Shown: positions 17,075-25,046 of the stretch, in pieces
How the letters are laid out: each line of letters opens with the position of its first letter
Numbering within the stretch: position 1 is the first letter of the stretch
From: an uncultured Acidimicrobiales bacterium
GTDB taxonomy: Bacteria; Actinomycetota; Acidimicrobiia; Acidimicrobiales; SZUA-35
Direction: 5' to 3'
Assembly (NCBI GenBank): GCA_938021675.1
Contig: CALIFY010000052.1
Coordinates: forward strand, 1 to 64,000
DNA: 64,000 bases
Made by a program: the position numbers and the translations under genes
Notes under the pieces: model-generated
The model's database searches: none
What the model was told of the DNA's origin: nothing
Seen by the model: only the letters and a program-made list of their open reading frames with translations

Positions 17075-17138
17075 CTCTTATCTAGGGCAAAGCCGTCGCT
17101 GCGGTGCTGCCGGACAGCAGGATCAAAGGAATCGCGGC

Positions 17139-17822
17139 ATGGCATACGAACCGACCGAGTACCATCCGGCCTTCGAGGAATACAGCGAGACCATTTTTGA
17201 ACTCGAAGAAGACGGCATCGCGGTCATCCAAGCTCGGATAGCTGAGCGGTTGGATGTGTCGCGGCCAGCGGTTTCGGAAATGATAAAACGGATGGGCAAC
17301 GAAGGACTGGTCAAGGTGGCCGACGACGCCACCATCGGCCTGACCTCCGCCGGCCGCTCGCTCGCTCGCACCGTCGTTCGCCGTCATCGCATTGCCGAAC
17401 GGTTCCTTACCGACATTCTGGGGCTCGGGTGGGCTGAGGCCCATCACGAAGCTGGCAAATGGGAGCATGTGATTTCGTCGATCGTCGAAGAAGCCATGAT
17501 GCGGCTGCTCGACGATCCGACGACTTGCCCACACGGGAACCCGATTCCGGGTACTAGCTACAGTCGCCCGGCTTCGGCCCAGGCGCTTGCCGAACTTTCG
17601 GCCGATGACCGGTTCACCGTTGAGCGGATCCCCGAGGAACTCGAATTCGCCGAAGGGCAGCTCGACTACCTCGAAGAAGCGGGCTTGATGCCCGGGCGGA
17701 GCGGAACGGTCTTGGCGATTGGTCCCGACAAGACGGCAACGCTTTCCATCAATGGAAACCCGGTTGGTATCAGCGGATTTGCTGCAAGGCGAATCGTGGT
17801 GCGAGACGTCGTTACGAACTGA
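17139..17822 (+). CDS. DtxR/MntR family metal-dependent repressor
   Basis: 227 residues. The order is a winged HTH (IAERLDVSRPAVSEMIKRMG, residues about 30-50), a dimerisation/metal domain (RRHRIAERFL; AHHEAGKWEHV at about 101-111; CPHGNPIPG) and a C-terminal FeoA/SH3-like domain. The ancillary-site residues of DtxR (His79, Glu83, His98 equivalents) are present, but the primary-site Met10 position is Glu14 and the Cys102 position is Gly106; Glu109 and His110 remain. ATG at 17139 with AAAGGA upstream. It is divergent from the NAS-like gene, so it probably controls metallophore synthesis in response to a divalent metal. The altered ligands mean the effector could be Mn, Zn, Ni or Fe. Confidence 0.88.
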   Translation: MAYEPTEYHPAFEEYSETIFELEEDGIAVIQARIAERLDVSRPAVSEMIKRMGNEGLVKVADDATIGLTSAGRSLARTVVRRHRIAERFLTDILGLGWAEAHHEAGKWEHVISSIVEEAMMRLLDDPTTCPHGNPIPGTSYSRPASAQALAELSADDRFTVERIPEELEFAEGQLDYLEEAGLMPGRSGTVLAIGPDKTATLSINGNPVGISGFAARRIVVRDVVTN

Positions 17823-17910
17823 AACACACCGCGACGATGTTGCGAATTCGGTGAACAGCGAGCAACTCTGACCAGGCATCGGTTGATCGGCGAGTGGCAT
17901 AGTCGATGTA

Positions 17911-17945
17911 TTGGTAGTGCCCACGAGCTTCGTGGGCACTACCAA
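17911..17945. terminator. Bidirectional terminator hairpin
   Basis: TTGGTAGTGCCCACG pairs perfectly over 15 bases with CGTGGGCACTACCAA around a 5-base AGCTT loop. It lies between the convergent ends of the DtxR gene (17822) and the Fea1-like gene (17974), flanked by AT-biased bases, so it can end transcription from both sides. Confidence 0.8.
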
Positions 17946-17973
17946 ACGCACGTCGGGGAGAGACCGACGGGAT

Positions 17974-19173
17974 CTATTCGAGTTCGCCGATGTCTTCCGG
18001 TGAGATCGCCAGTTCATCCCACGCTGGCTGCAACGCGGCGCTCACCTCGGAACCGAACCCATTGGCTCCCGGTTCGTTCTCTAAGGCGAATATGGCGTTC
18101 ACCGCTGCAGCATCGGCCCCAGCGGGTTCAACCAACGCCTCGATGACCCGCCAGAAGGCCAAGCCTTCGGCCTGGTGCTCTTTGGCTGCGTCTGCGTTGT
18201 CCTCACCGAGATCGGTCTCGATCAGGGAGGCATACCGAATGGCGGCCTGGGAGTAGGTGATCACCACATTGCGGACAACCTCGTCCGCAGCAGCGCTAGC
18301 CCCCTCACCGTCTTCTGCCAGGAGGGCATCCCGGCCGGCGATCATGGAGTCCAAGATGGCCTCGTTTGCGAGAGCTGTTTCACCGTCGCCGAGGGTCCCG
18401 AAGTTTTCGGCTCGCTTGTCGGCGGTGGCGTACGGAGCACACCCCGGCTCGCTGCCATGGTAGAACGCCCATCCTTCGTCCCAATTGTGTACCGCCCCTT
18501 CGGCGACGTCGAAATCGCCGTCGGCGGCCTTGTCCAACGCCGACCGTAGTTCGTGGACCACCCAGGCCACCATGATCTGGTTTTGCATGCCCTTCTCCAC
18601 GGCCTGGGCCCGGACGGACTCTGCTTGGCCGTCGAACATGCCGCTGCCAGCAAGGGCGTCACTGACGAAGTCGTCCAAGGGGGTCGGCACGCCGTAGTAG
18701 ACGTCGAGGCCGTGGTTCCGGTCGTCACGGGCGGCGAATCCGCCGATCGAACGGATAGTCCCGTCGCTGTTGACCGAGTTCACCCCATCTCGGTACACAG
18801 CTTCGACGGCGGGGAAGTCGCCGGCGTCTAACAGGTCACCGATACCGCAGAGGTCGGCGACTACCAACCGGTGGGAGTCAACATTGGAGGCGTATTCGTA
18901 GCCGCCGTCTTCCGACGTCGCATCGTCCGGTGCGTCGGTAGCGCCATCGTCAGCAGGGGCCGACGCCGATCCGGAACCGCTGCCAGACGCGGAGCCAGAC
19001 TCACCGCTTGATGCCGAGCCCGATGCGCTCTCGGCGGTGGAATCATCCCCGCCTACGTCGTTTACTCCGGCTCCGTCATCGGTTCCGCACGCGGCACCAA
19101 GTAGCGCCAGCGCGGTACAGGTGGCCACTATCGATTTCCGAACCCGGGGAACGGCTGGCTTCTTCGTTGTCAT
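17974..19173 (-). CDS. Fea1-like low-iron periplasmic lipoprotein
   Basis: 399 residues. Lipoprotein signal ends LLGAAC with Cys29, followed by a Gly/Ser/Ala/Asp-rich linker to about 95. The rest is a helical extracytoplasmic domain with blocks VHNWDEGWAFYHGSEPGC, TADKRAENFGTLGDGE and EHQAEGLAFWRVIEALV. These resemble the Fea1 (low-iron-inducible periplasmic protein) family first known from algae. The GxHxxE signature of EfeO/imelysin is absent, so it is not a second EfeO. It probably binds iron at the cell surface. A promoter with a GCATGC-centred palindrome precedes it. Family assignment is from memory of motifs, hence moderate. Confidence 0.6.
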   Translation of the reverse strand: MTTKKPAVPRVRKSIVATCTALALLGAACGTDDGAGVNDVGGDDSTAESASGSASSGESGSASGSGSGSASAPADDGATDAPDDATSEDGGYEYASNVDSHRLVVADLCGIGDLLDAGDFPAVEAVYRDGVNSVNSDGTIRSIGGFAARDDRNHGLDVYYGVPTPLDDFVSDALAGSGMFDGQAESVRAQAVEKGMQNQIMVAWVVHELRSALDKAADGDFDVAEGAVHNWDEGWAFYHGSEPGCAPYATADKRAENFGTLGDGETALANEAILDSMIAGRDALLAEDGEGASAAADEVVRNVVITYSQAAIRYASLIETDLGEDNADAAKEHQAEGLAFWRVIEALVEPAGADAAAVNAIFALENEPGANGFGSEVSAALQPAWDELAISPEDIGELE

Positions 19174-19198
19174 CTGGTGTCTCCTCGACTCAGGGAAC

Positions 19199-19229
19199 GA
19201 TAGTAAGCATGCCTATCAGTGAATAACAA
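19199..19229 (-). promoter_or_regulatory. Promoter and operator candidate of the Fea1-like gene
   Basis: On the minus strand TTGTTA (19224-19229) and TACTAT (19200-19205) form a -35/-10 pair with an 18-base spacer. The spacer holds TAGGCATGCTTA, an imperfect palindrome around GCATGC, inside a wider GATAG...CTATC symmetry. This resembles the TTAGGCATGCCTAA-like sites of DtxR/MntR repressors. A metal-loaded repressor sitting here would shut off the gene. Confidence 0.5.
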
Positions 19230-20897
19230 CTAGGCTGGTTGATGATTGTTGCCATATGTGTCTCGGTCGGCGTTCAGCTCGCGGTAGACGGCGGGGATGA
19301 CGTTGCGGAGATATGAGCCGAGTTTGATAAAGCTCTCTCCTTCGGTCCGGAAGTGATAGCTGATGGCTACCTCGTGATAGCGGTAGCCCTTTGCCAGAAG
19401 GTCGAGCGTCAACACCTGGGCGTAGTTGAAGTCATGGATTACCTCGGCGTGTGCCGCCGCCCGCGGAGAGAAAGCTCGGTACCCGGACTGACCATCGGAA
19501 ATGCGGCGACGGGCAACGGCCGAAAGTAGCTTGGTGAGCGTGATATTGCCCAGTCTCCGATGGGGCCTCATGTGGTCGATCCGTCCTAGAAATCGGCTTC
19601 CGACCACATAGTCGGCTTCTTGATCGAGAATTGGGCCGACGAGGTTCACCAGTTCCTCCGGGGGGTACTCGCCATCGGCATCGCAAAATGCGATCGCCGC
19701 CGCGCCGCGGGAAACCCCCTCGGCCAGGCCGATACGAACCGCGGCGCCCAACCCTTGGTTTCGGTCGAGCGACATCACGTCGGCTCCAGCGGCTCGGGCC
19801 CGATCCGCCGTACGATCGGTAGAGCCGTCGTCGATGACGAGGACGTCGACCGGTCGGCCGAGTACCTTCTCCGGTACCCGTCGTAGGCAGGACGTGATCG
19901 ATGCTTCCTCATTGAAGGCGGGCATGAACAACAGGACTGGACCGTCCTCGACGTTCTGAATGATCGGCTCGGGCGACCGCTTGGGTACCGCTGCCAAGCG
20001 AAGCCGACCCAACAGCCCGGGGGTGGGAGCGATGAGGGCGATGCCCCCGGCGACTAGCGAGTACGCCGTCTTGAGGGCATGGGCTCCGAGAGCGGCGACG
20101 AGGGCCGCGTCGGCGTCGTAGCCGAGCGACACGTATGCCGCCACCGCTGCTGCTTCGTAGGTCCCAAAACCGCCGGGGGCGATAGCTGCGACCTGGGCGG
20201 CCACGGCCACCGTAGTGACGAGCACCGCTTGAGTCCCGGTGATTTCAAGCCCAGCCCAACGTGCAGCCTGCCAGACGACGACCGCCTCGGCCCCCCAGGC
20301 CGCGATCGACAACGCAAACGCCACCGGACCCGGAAGCCGAACGTCGCCTCGTCTCTTGGCTACCGATGCCAACCACCGCCACCCATAGACGGCGACAACC
20401 GCGATCGCTGCGACCACGAGCCAACCGAACGGGCCGACCAATTGAACAAACGCCGACGGTGCTACCACGATCCCCAAACCGATGACGGCGAGGATGTCGG
20501 CTGCTCGGAGGGTGACAACCGATGCGGTTGCGGTGTCAACCGCGATGCCGGCCCGTTTGGTGATGCTGAGCACTCGCAACGGCTCACCGAGTCGGAAGGG
20601 TAGGACGTGGTTTGCTCCCAAGGTGACGTGGATGGCGCTGAGAGCGTGGCCGAACGGGAGTCGGGGAACGACCAATCGCCAAGCAATGGCCCGAAGGGCG
20701 AATGCCGCGGCGAAAGAGGCGACAGCGATGGCCACCCACTCCGGTTCTTGTTGGGCTTGCGACGCCGCCCGCCCCAAAGCATCGACGTCAACGGTGCCGA
20801 CGATGAAGACCACGGCGGCCACGGTTGCGACGGTGGCCATCAAACGGGCGGGACGACCGGTGAGGGCCGAGCGAACCTTCGATACTACGTTCACCAA
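19230..20897 (-). CDS. Fusion: flippase-like membrane domain plus GT2 glycosyltransferase
   Basis: 555 residues. Residues 1-310 are a polytopic domain of the lysylphosphatidylglycerol-synthase TM region/AglD type (HVLPFRLGEPLRVL; IAPGGFGTYEAAAVAAYVSLG). Residues about 330-540 are a GT2 domain like dolichyl-phosphate mannosyl or polyprenyl-phosphate sugar transferases (LFMPAFNEEASI, VLVIDDGSTDRT, FCDADGEYPPEEL, DGQSGYRAF). It probably makes or uses a lipid-linked sugar for the cell surface. The TTG at 20897 or the adjacent GTG at 20894 is the start; no clear ribosome site. It shares its upstream region with the divergent iron-binding protein gene. Confidence 0.85.
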   Translation of the reverse strand: MVNVVSKVRSALTGRPARLMATVATVAAVVFIVGTVDVDALGRAASQAQQEPEWVAIAVASFAAAFALRAIAWRLVVPRLPFGHALSAIHVTLGANHVLPFRLGEPLRVLSITKRAGIAVDTATASVVTLRAADILAVIGLGIVVAPSAFVQLVGPFGWLVVAAIAVVAVYGWRWLASVAKRRGDVRLPGPVAFALSIAAWGAEAVVVWQAARWAGLEITGTQAVLVTTVAVAAQVAAIAPGGFGTYEAAAVAAYVSLGYDADAALVAALGAHALKTAYSLVAGGIALIAPTPGLLGRLRLAAVPKRSPEPIIQNVEDGPVLLFMPAFNEEASITSCLRRVPEKVLGRPVDVLVIDDGSTDRTADRARAAGADVMSLDRNQGLGAAVRIGLAEGVSRGAAAIAFCDADGEYPPEELVNLVGPILDQEADYVVGSRFLGRIDHMRPHRRLGNITLTKLLSAVARRRISDGQSGYRAFSPRAAAHAEVIHDFNYAQVLTLDLLAKGYRYHEVAISYHFRTEGESFIKLGSYLRNVIPAVYRELNADRDTYGNNHQPA

Positions 20898-20912
20898 CGA
20901 AACCCTATCGGG

Positions 20913-20926
20913 TTAGGTGACCTTTA
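20913..20926 (+). promoter_or_regulatory. Iron-box-like palindrome before fbpA
   Basis: TTAGGTGACCTTTA, with the perfect core AGGTgACCT, sits 34 bases before the fbpA-like ATG, in the divergent intergenic region. It shares the AGGT/ACCT half-sites of DtxR/IdeR operators but with shorter spacing than the 19-base consensus. A plausible iron-regulated site; unproven. Confidence 0.4.
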
Positions 20927-20959
20927 CGAAAAGCCGGGACAGACGATAGCCTCGTACCG

Positions 20960-22048
20960 ATGCACGGCATAACAAAGCTTCCTCTTGGCGTTGGAACACC
21001 GCTGCTGGCCCTGGCGTTGGTCGCGGCGGCGTGTGGGGGTGGCACCACAGACCGCACCCTCGATGGGACGGCGGCCCAGATATATGACGGCCAATGCGCC
21101 AGTAGCGCTGATAGGTCGGTCACCATCTATTCGGGTAGAACGGAGAATCTCATCGAGCCCGTTCTCGAGGCCTTCGCCTGTGAGACCGGGATCGAGGTTG
21201 ACGTCCGCTGGGGGGCATCGACCGACCTTGCGTTGCTGCTGGCCGAAGAGGGGGAACGGTCCCGGGCCGACGTCTTCCTTTCCCGTTCCCCTGGTCCGGT
21301 CGGCTTCCTGGAGAGTGAGGGGCTACTCGGATCCGTCGACGCCGGAGTGCTTGAGCTCGTCGATGAACAGAATCGGTCAGACACCGGGAGCTGGGTTGGA
21401 TTCTCGGGACGGAAGCGTGTGCTCGTCTACAACGTTGACGACGTTTCGACCGACGACCTTCCCGAGTCGGTCTTCGACCTGACCGATGAGCAGTATCGAG
21501 GTCAAGTCGCCATTCCCGCGACCAACGGGTCGTTCGTCGACTGGTTCACGGTGTTCCGAGATCAGGCCGGCACCGATGTCGCCTCGCAATGGCTGGACGA
21601 GATGGTGGCAAACGACGCTCGTTTCTACCCGAACAACCGAGCCATCGTCGAGGCCGCGGGTCGAGGTGAAATCCAACTGGGATTGGTGAACCACTACTAC
21701 AACTTCCAGGAATCGACCGCTGTCGGCGACGAGCACCGGGCCGAAAACCACGACCTTGCTGACGGGGACATCGGTTCACTTCTCATTATCACCGCGGCGA
21801 GCGTGCTCGATACCAGCGAGAATCAGAGCGAAGCTAACGAATTGATCTCGTATCTGCTGTCGGCCCCGGTCCAGCGGTACTTCAGCGAAGAGACCTTTGA
21901 GTATCCGTTGGCGGCAGGGGTTGAACCGGCCGAGATCCTTCCGCCCCTTACCGCCTTGGAAATCGGTTCGGTCGACTTTGATGCACTCGGAGGCGGTTTC
22001 GAGGAGACGACGGCCATCATCGAGGCCAGCGGTATTCTGAACCAGTGA
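20960..22048 (+). CDS. fbpA: Ferric iron ABC transporter binding lipoprotein (FbpA/FutA-like)
   Basis: 362 residues. Lipobox LVAAAC with Cys25, then a SBP_bac_6-type ferric-binding domain opening with VTIYSGRTENLIEPVLEAF. Other family blocks are VDVRWGASTDLALLLAEEG, ADVFLSRSPG and the region with NHYYNFQ, which supplies the paired Tyr that usually bind Fe(III). It captures ferric iron or a simple chelate for the permease encoded next, whose GTG overlaps its stop (GTGA). No ribosome site is evident. An AGGT/ACCT palindrome lies in its promoter. Confidence 0.9.
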   Translation: MHGITKLPLGVGTPLLALALVAAACGGGTTDRTLDGTAAQIYDGQCASSADRSVTIYSGRTENLIEPVLEAFACETGIEVDVRWGASTDLALLLAEEGERSRADVFLSRSPGPVGFLESEGLLGSVDAGVLELVDEQNRSDTGSWVGFSGRKRVLVYNVDDVSTDDLPESVFDLTDEQYRGQVAIPATNGSFVDWFTVFRDQAGTDVASQWLDEMVANDARFYPNNRAIVEAAGRGEIQLGLVNHYYNFQESTAVGDEHRAENHDLADGDIGSLLIITAASVLDTSENQSEANELISYLLSAPVQRYFSEETFEYPLAAGVEPAEILPPLTALEIGSVDFDALGGGFEETTAIIEASGILNQ

Positions 22049-23646
22049 TCCCTCGGGTGGCCCGTCCTGTCTCGTGGCCACTTCGGCTGCTCGGCGTGCT
22101 GGCCACGCTCGCATTCGCCTTCCCCGGGGCCTATCTCGTCTGGCGGAACTTCACCGAGGGCGCCGATCCGGCGGGCCTTCTCCTGTCTCGAAACACCTTG
22201 GGTCCGCTGGCCAGGACGCTACAACTCGCCGCCCTCGTTTCCGTCTCCGCAATGCTGGTGGGTACGTCACTCGCCTGGCTTACCACGAGAACCGACGCAC
22301 CGTTTGCCCGCTTCTGGCGGGTGGTTTTGCCGCTCCCGCTAGTGTTCCCGACCTTCATTGGGGCCGCAGCGCTCATCCGTACCTTCAACCCTGGCGGGAT
22401 GGCCGATGATGTGCTTTCCGGGCTGGGCGTGGATCGAACGCCGGAGCTTCGCGGTTTGGTCGGCGCCTGGTTCGTTCTGTCGTTGTTCACCTACCCCTAC
22501 GTCTATCTGCCAGTTGCCGCCGCCTTCCGGCAGCTCTCGGGTTCGCTCGAGGACAGTGCTCGGGTGCTCGGCGACGGAACGTGGCGAATATTCGTCAGGA
22601 TCTGCTTGCCGCAGGTTGCGTCGGCCATCGCCGCCGGCACCTTGCTCGTCTTCCTCTACACCGTCAGTGACTTCGGGGCGGTTGAGCTCCTTCGCTATGA
22701 CACATTGACTCGCGCCATCAACACCAATCAGTTGGCAAACCCTCCTGTGGCGTTGGCTCTCAGCCTCATCCTGCTGGTGCTGGCGGCGGTGGTGGTGACC
22801 GTTGAGCGCGCCGCCTCACGTCGACTACCGGAGATCGGCCGACACCGGGCTTCGGTCACGGTGACCTACCCCCTCGGTCGGTGGCGTTGGCCGGTGACCG
22901 GGCTGCTGGCGTTGGCTGCCGTTGCCGGGGTTGGCGGTCCGATGATCGCGTTGGTCGATTGGTCGGTGGAAGGGTTGAATCGGGTGGCGACCGGCGGGCG
23001 GGCGTTGACCATCGATGGGGGAGACGTGATCGAAGCGACCGTAGGGACCTTGCAGGTCAGTGTCTTGGCTGCCGTGGCCGCGGTCTTGGCGGTACTACCC
23101 GTGGCGTTCTTGGTCGGCCGACATGGGTCGCGTACCGGTAGCGTGGCCAACGCGGTCATCGTCAGTGCCTTCGCCATCCCCGGGCTACTCATCGCCCTGT
23201 CGCTTCGCTTCTGGACCGCGCAATCGTCGGTGGCCTTCGAGTTGCTTAGCGACACGATGGGATTGCTCATCTTCGCTTACGTGGTGAGATTCGGTTCGCT
23301 GGCCATGGGGGTCACCCTCGTCGCCGTTCGCTCCGTTCCCGCCCGGGTGGGGGATGCTGCCGCAACGCTGGGGGCCGGTGGACTCCGTCGGCTTGTGACC
23401 GTCGACCTCCCCTTGATGGCGCCCGGTCTCGCCGCTGCCGCCGGCCTGGTGTTGCTATCGGTAATGAAGGAGCTACCCATCAGCTTGTTCGTTTCCCCAC
23501 TTGGATACTCAAATCTGGCAACCCGTATCTTCTCATCGTTTCAAGATGCCTTCGTAGCCGAGGCGGGGCTTCTGGCCGTCGTCCTCGTGGTGTTGTCGTT
23601 TCTGTTGTCATGGTTTCTAGTCATCCGGCGAGCCGAGCATCTTTGA
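22045..23646 (+). CDS. fbpB: Ferric iron ABC transporter permease (FbpB/SfuB-like)
   Basis: 533 residues with two permease halves in one polypeptide, about 12 helices, as in FbpB/SfuB. Coupling-loop motifs occur in each half (EDSARVLGDGTWRIFVRICLP and GDAAATLGAGGLRRLVTVDLP). It overlaps fbpA by 4 bases, so the two are translated together. The usual third gene, the ATPase FbpC, is not found next to it or elsewhere in this window, so it must be encoded elsewhere or shared. The following gene overlaps its 3' end by 37 bases. Confidence 0.92.
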   Translation: MIPRVARPVSWPLRLLGVLATLAFAFPGAYLVWRNFTEGADPAGLLLSRNTLGPLARTLQLAALVSVSAMLVGTSLAWLTTRTDAPFARFWRVVLPLPLVFPTFIGAAALIRTFNPGGMADDVLSGLGVDRTPELRGLVGAWFVLSLFTYPYVYLPVAAAFRQLSGSLEDSARVLGDGTWRIFVRICLPQVASAIAAGTLLVFLYTVSDFGAVELLRYDTLTRAINTNQLANPPVALALSLILLVLAAVVVTVERAASRRLPEIGRHRASVTVTYPLGRWRWPVTGLLALAAVAGVGGPMIALVDWSVEGLNRVATGGRALTIDGGDVIEATVGTLQVSVLAAVAAVLAVLPVAFLVGRHGSRTGSVANAVIVSAFAIPGLLIALSLRFWTAQSSVAFELLSDTMGLLIFAYVVRFGSLAMGVTLVAVRSVPARVGDAAATLGAGGLRRLVTVDLPLMAPGLAAAAGLVLLSVMKELPISLFVSPLGYSNLATRIFSSFQDAFVAEAGLLAVVLVVLSFLLSWFLVIRRAEHL

Positions 23647-25046
23647 CCCGGTTGATGGCGGCCGTCGCGGCGATCACCTTTGGCGTGGCCGTGCTGGCCC
23701 TCGATGCACGGGCCACCTATGGCGCCCGGGTGACCGCCGATGAACCTCAGTACCTGCTGACCTCGCTCAGCTTGGCCGAGGACGTCGACCTCGATATCTC
23801 CGACGAGATTGCCACTGAACGGTTCCGCCGGTTTCACGAGGTGTCGCTCAATCCTCAGACGATCGATCTCAACGGATCTGGTCAGAGGATCAGCCCCCAC
23901 GATCCGCTCTTGCCGCTGCTGTTGGCGCCGGCTATGGGCGTCGGCGGTTGGGTGGGTGCCAAGCTCACCCTCGCCGCCTTGGCCGCGATGACCGCGGCGG
24001 CGACGACCTGGTTGGCGGTACGACGATTTGGTGTGTCCAAGGCCACCGCCGGCATGGTGTGTACCGCGCTCTTTGTTGCGCCGCCGTTGACCAGCTATGC
24101 CACCCAGGTGTACCCGGAGATGCCGGCCGCGTTAGCTGTCGTCGTCGGCGTCGCAGCGGTGACTGGGCGGCGCTCGCCGCTGGCACAGGCGGTGGCTGTG
24201 GTGGCGGTGCTGGTGTTGCCGTGGCTGGCGATCAAGTATGTGCCGATAGCGATTGTCCTGGCCGCTGGGTTGCTGCTCCCGATGCTCAGCGCCGGCGACC
24301 AGAAACTCCGAGCCCTCGGTGTTACCACCGTGCTGGGCCTGGCCGGACTGACGTATCTCCTGATCCACCAGCGGGTTTGGGGTGGTTGGACCGTCTACGC
24401 TTCCGGCGACCATTTCGTGGACGGAGAGTTTCAGGTTGTCGGGCGAGATCCCGACTACGTCGGTCGGTCACGCCGTCTTGTTGGCTTGCTCTTTGATCGT
24501 CGATTCGGGCTTGTGGCTTGGGCCCCGGTCTACTTGGGTTTGGTGCCGGCCATCACGATGGCGGTCCGGCGTCGGATGCCGGGATGGCGGGTGGCGGTCG
24601 GGGTGATCGGCGTGGGATGGGCCGTGGCCACCTGGGTAGCGCTCACGATGCACGGGTGGTGGTGGCCAGGCCGTCAAGTCGTGGTCGTGCTCCCGGTCGG
24701 TGTTGCGATGATGGCTGCCGCAGTCGACGGTCGACCCCGACTTCTGTCCGGGTTGTTGACCGCATCGTTACTTGGAACTGCATCGTGGCTCTGGTTGGCA
24801 TTCGAGGCGTCGACCGGCCGGCGGACCCTCATCGTCGACTTTCAAGACACAACGTTTCCCTGGTATCAGGTTTGGTCCCGCGCGTTGCCAGACCACTCGA
24901 CCTTCGGGGTCGGCGACGTGTTACTCACCGGTGCGTGGACGGCAGCGACGATCGGGTTGTCTGTGCTGGCTTGGCGTTCGGCGCGGGACTATCCGTTGAT
25001 AAGTGCTGGTTCGGTCGACGATTCGGCGATGGCCAACGGCGATTGA
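23610..25046 (+). CDS. Polytopic GT-C/PMT-like membrane protein
   Basis: 478 residues, about ten hydrophobic segments. A short N-terminal helix is followed by an extracytoplasmic loop with TADEPQYLLTSLSLAEDVDLDIS, in which the acidic DE pair resembles the first-loop acidic motif of GT-C glycosyltransferases (GT39/GT87-like). The length fits. The likely role is transfer of a sugar from a polyprenyl-phosphate donor to a cell-surface acceptor. It overlaps the iron permease by 37 bases, so the two are co-transcribed despite unrelated functions, and it overlaps the convergent epimerase gene by 58 bases. Confidence 0.65.
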   Translation: MVSSHPASRASLTRLMAAVAAITFGVAVLALDARATYGARVTADEPQYLLTSLSLAEDVDLDISDEIATERFRRFHEVSLNPQTIDLNGSGQRISPHDPLLPLLLAPAMGVGGWVGAKLTLAALAAMTAAATTWLAVRRFGVSKATAGMVCTALFVAPPLTSYATQVYPEMPAALAVVVGVAAVTGRRSPLAQAVAVVAVLVLPWLAIKYVPIAIVLAAGLLLPMLSAGDQKLRALGVTTVLGLAGLTYLLIHQRVWGGWTVYASGDHFVDGEFQVVGRDPDYVGRSRRLVGLLFDRRFGLVAWAPVYLGLVPAITMAVRRRMPGWRVAVGVIGVGWAVATWVALTMHGWWWPGRQVVVVLPVGVAMMAAAVDGRPRLLSGLLTASLLGTASWLWLAFEASTGRRTLIVDFQDTTFPWYQVWSRALPDHSTFGVGDVLLTGAWTAATIGLSVLAWRSARDYPLISAGSVDDSAMANGD

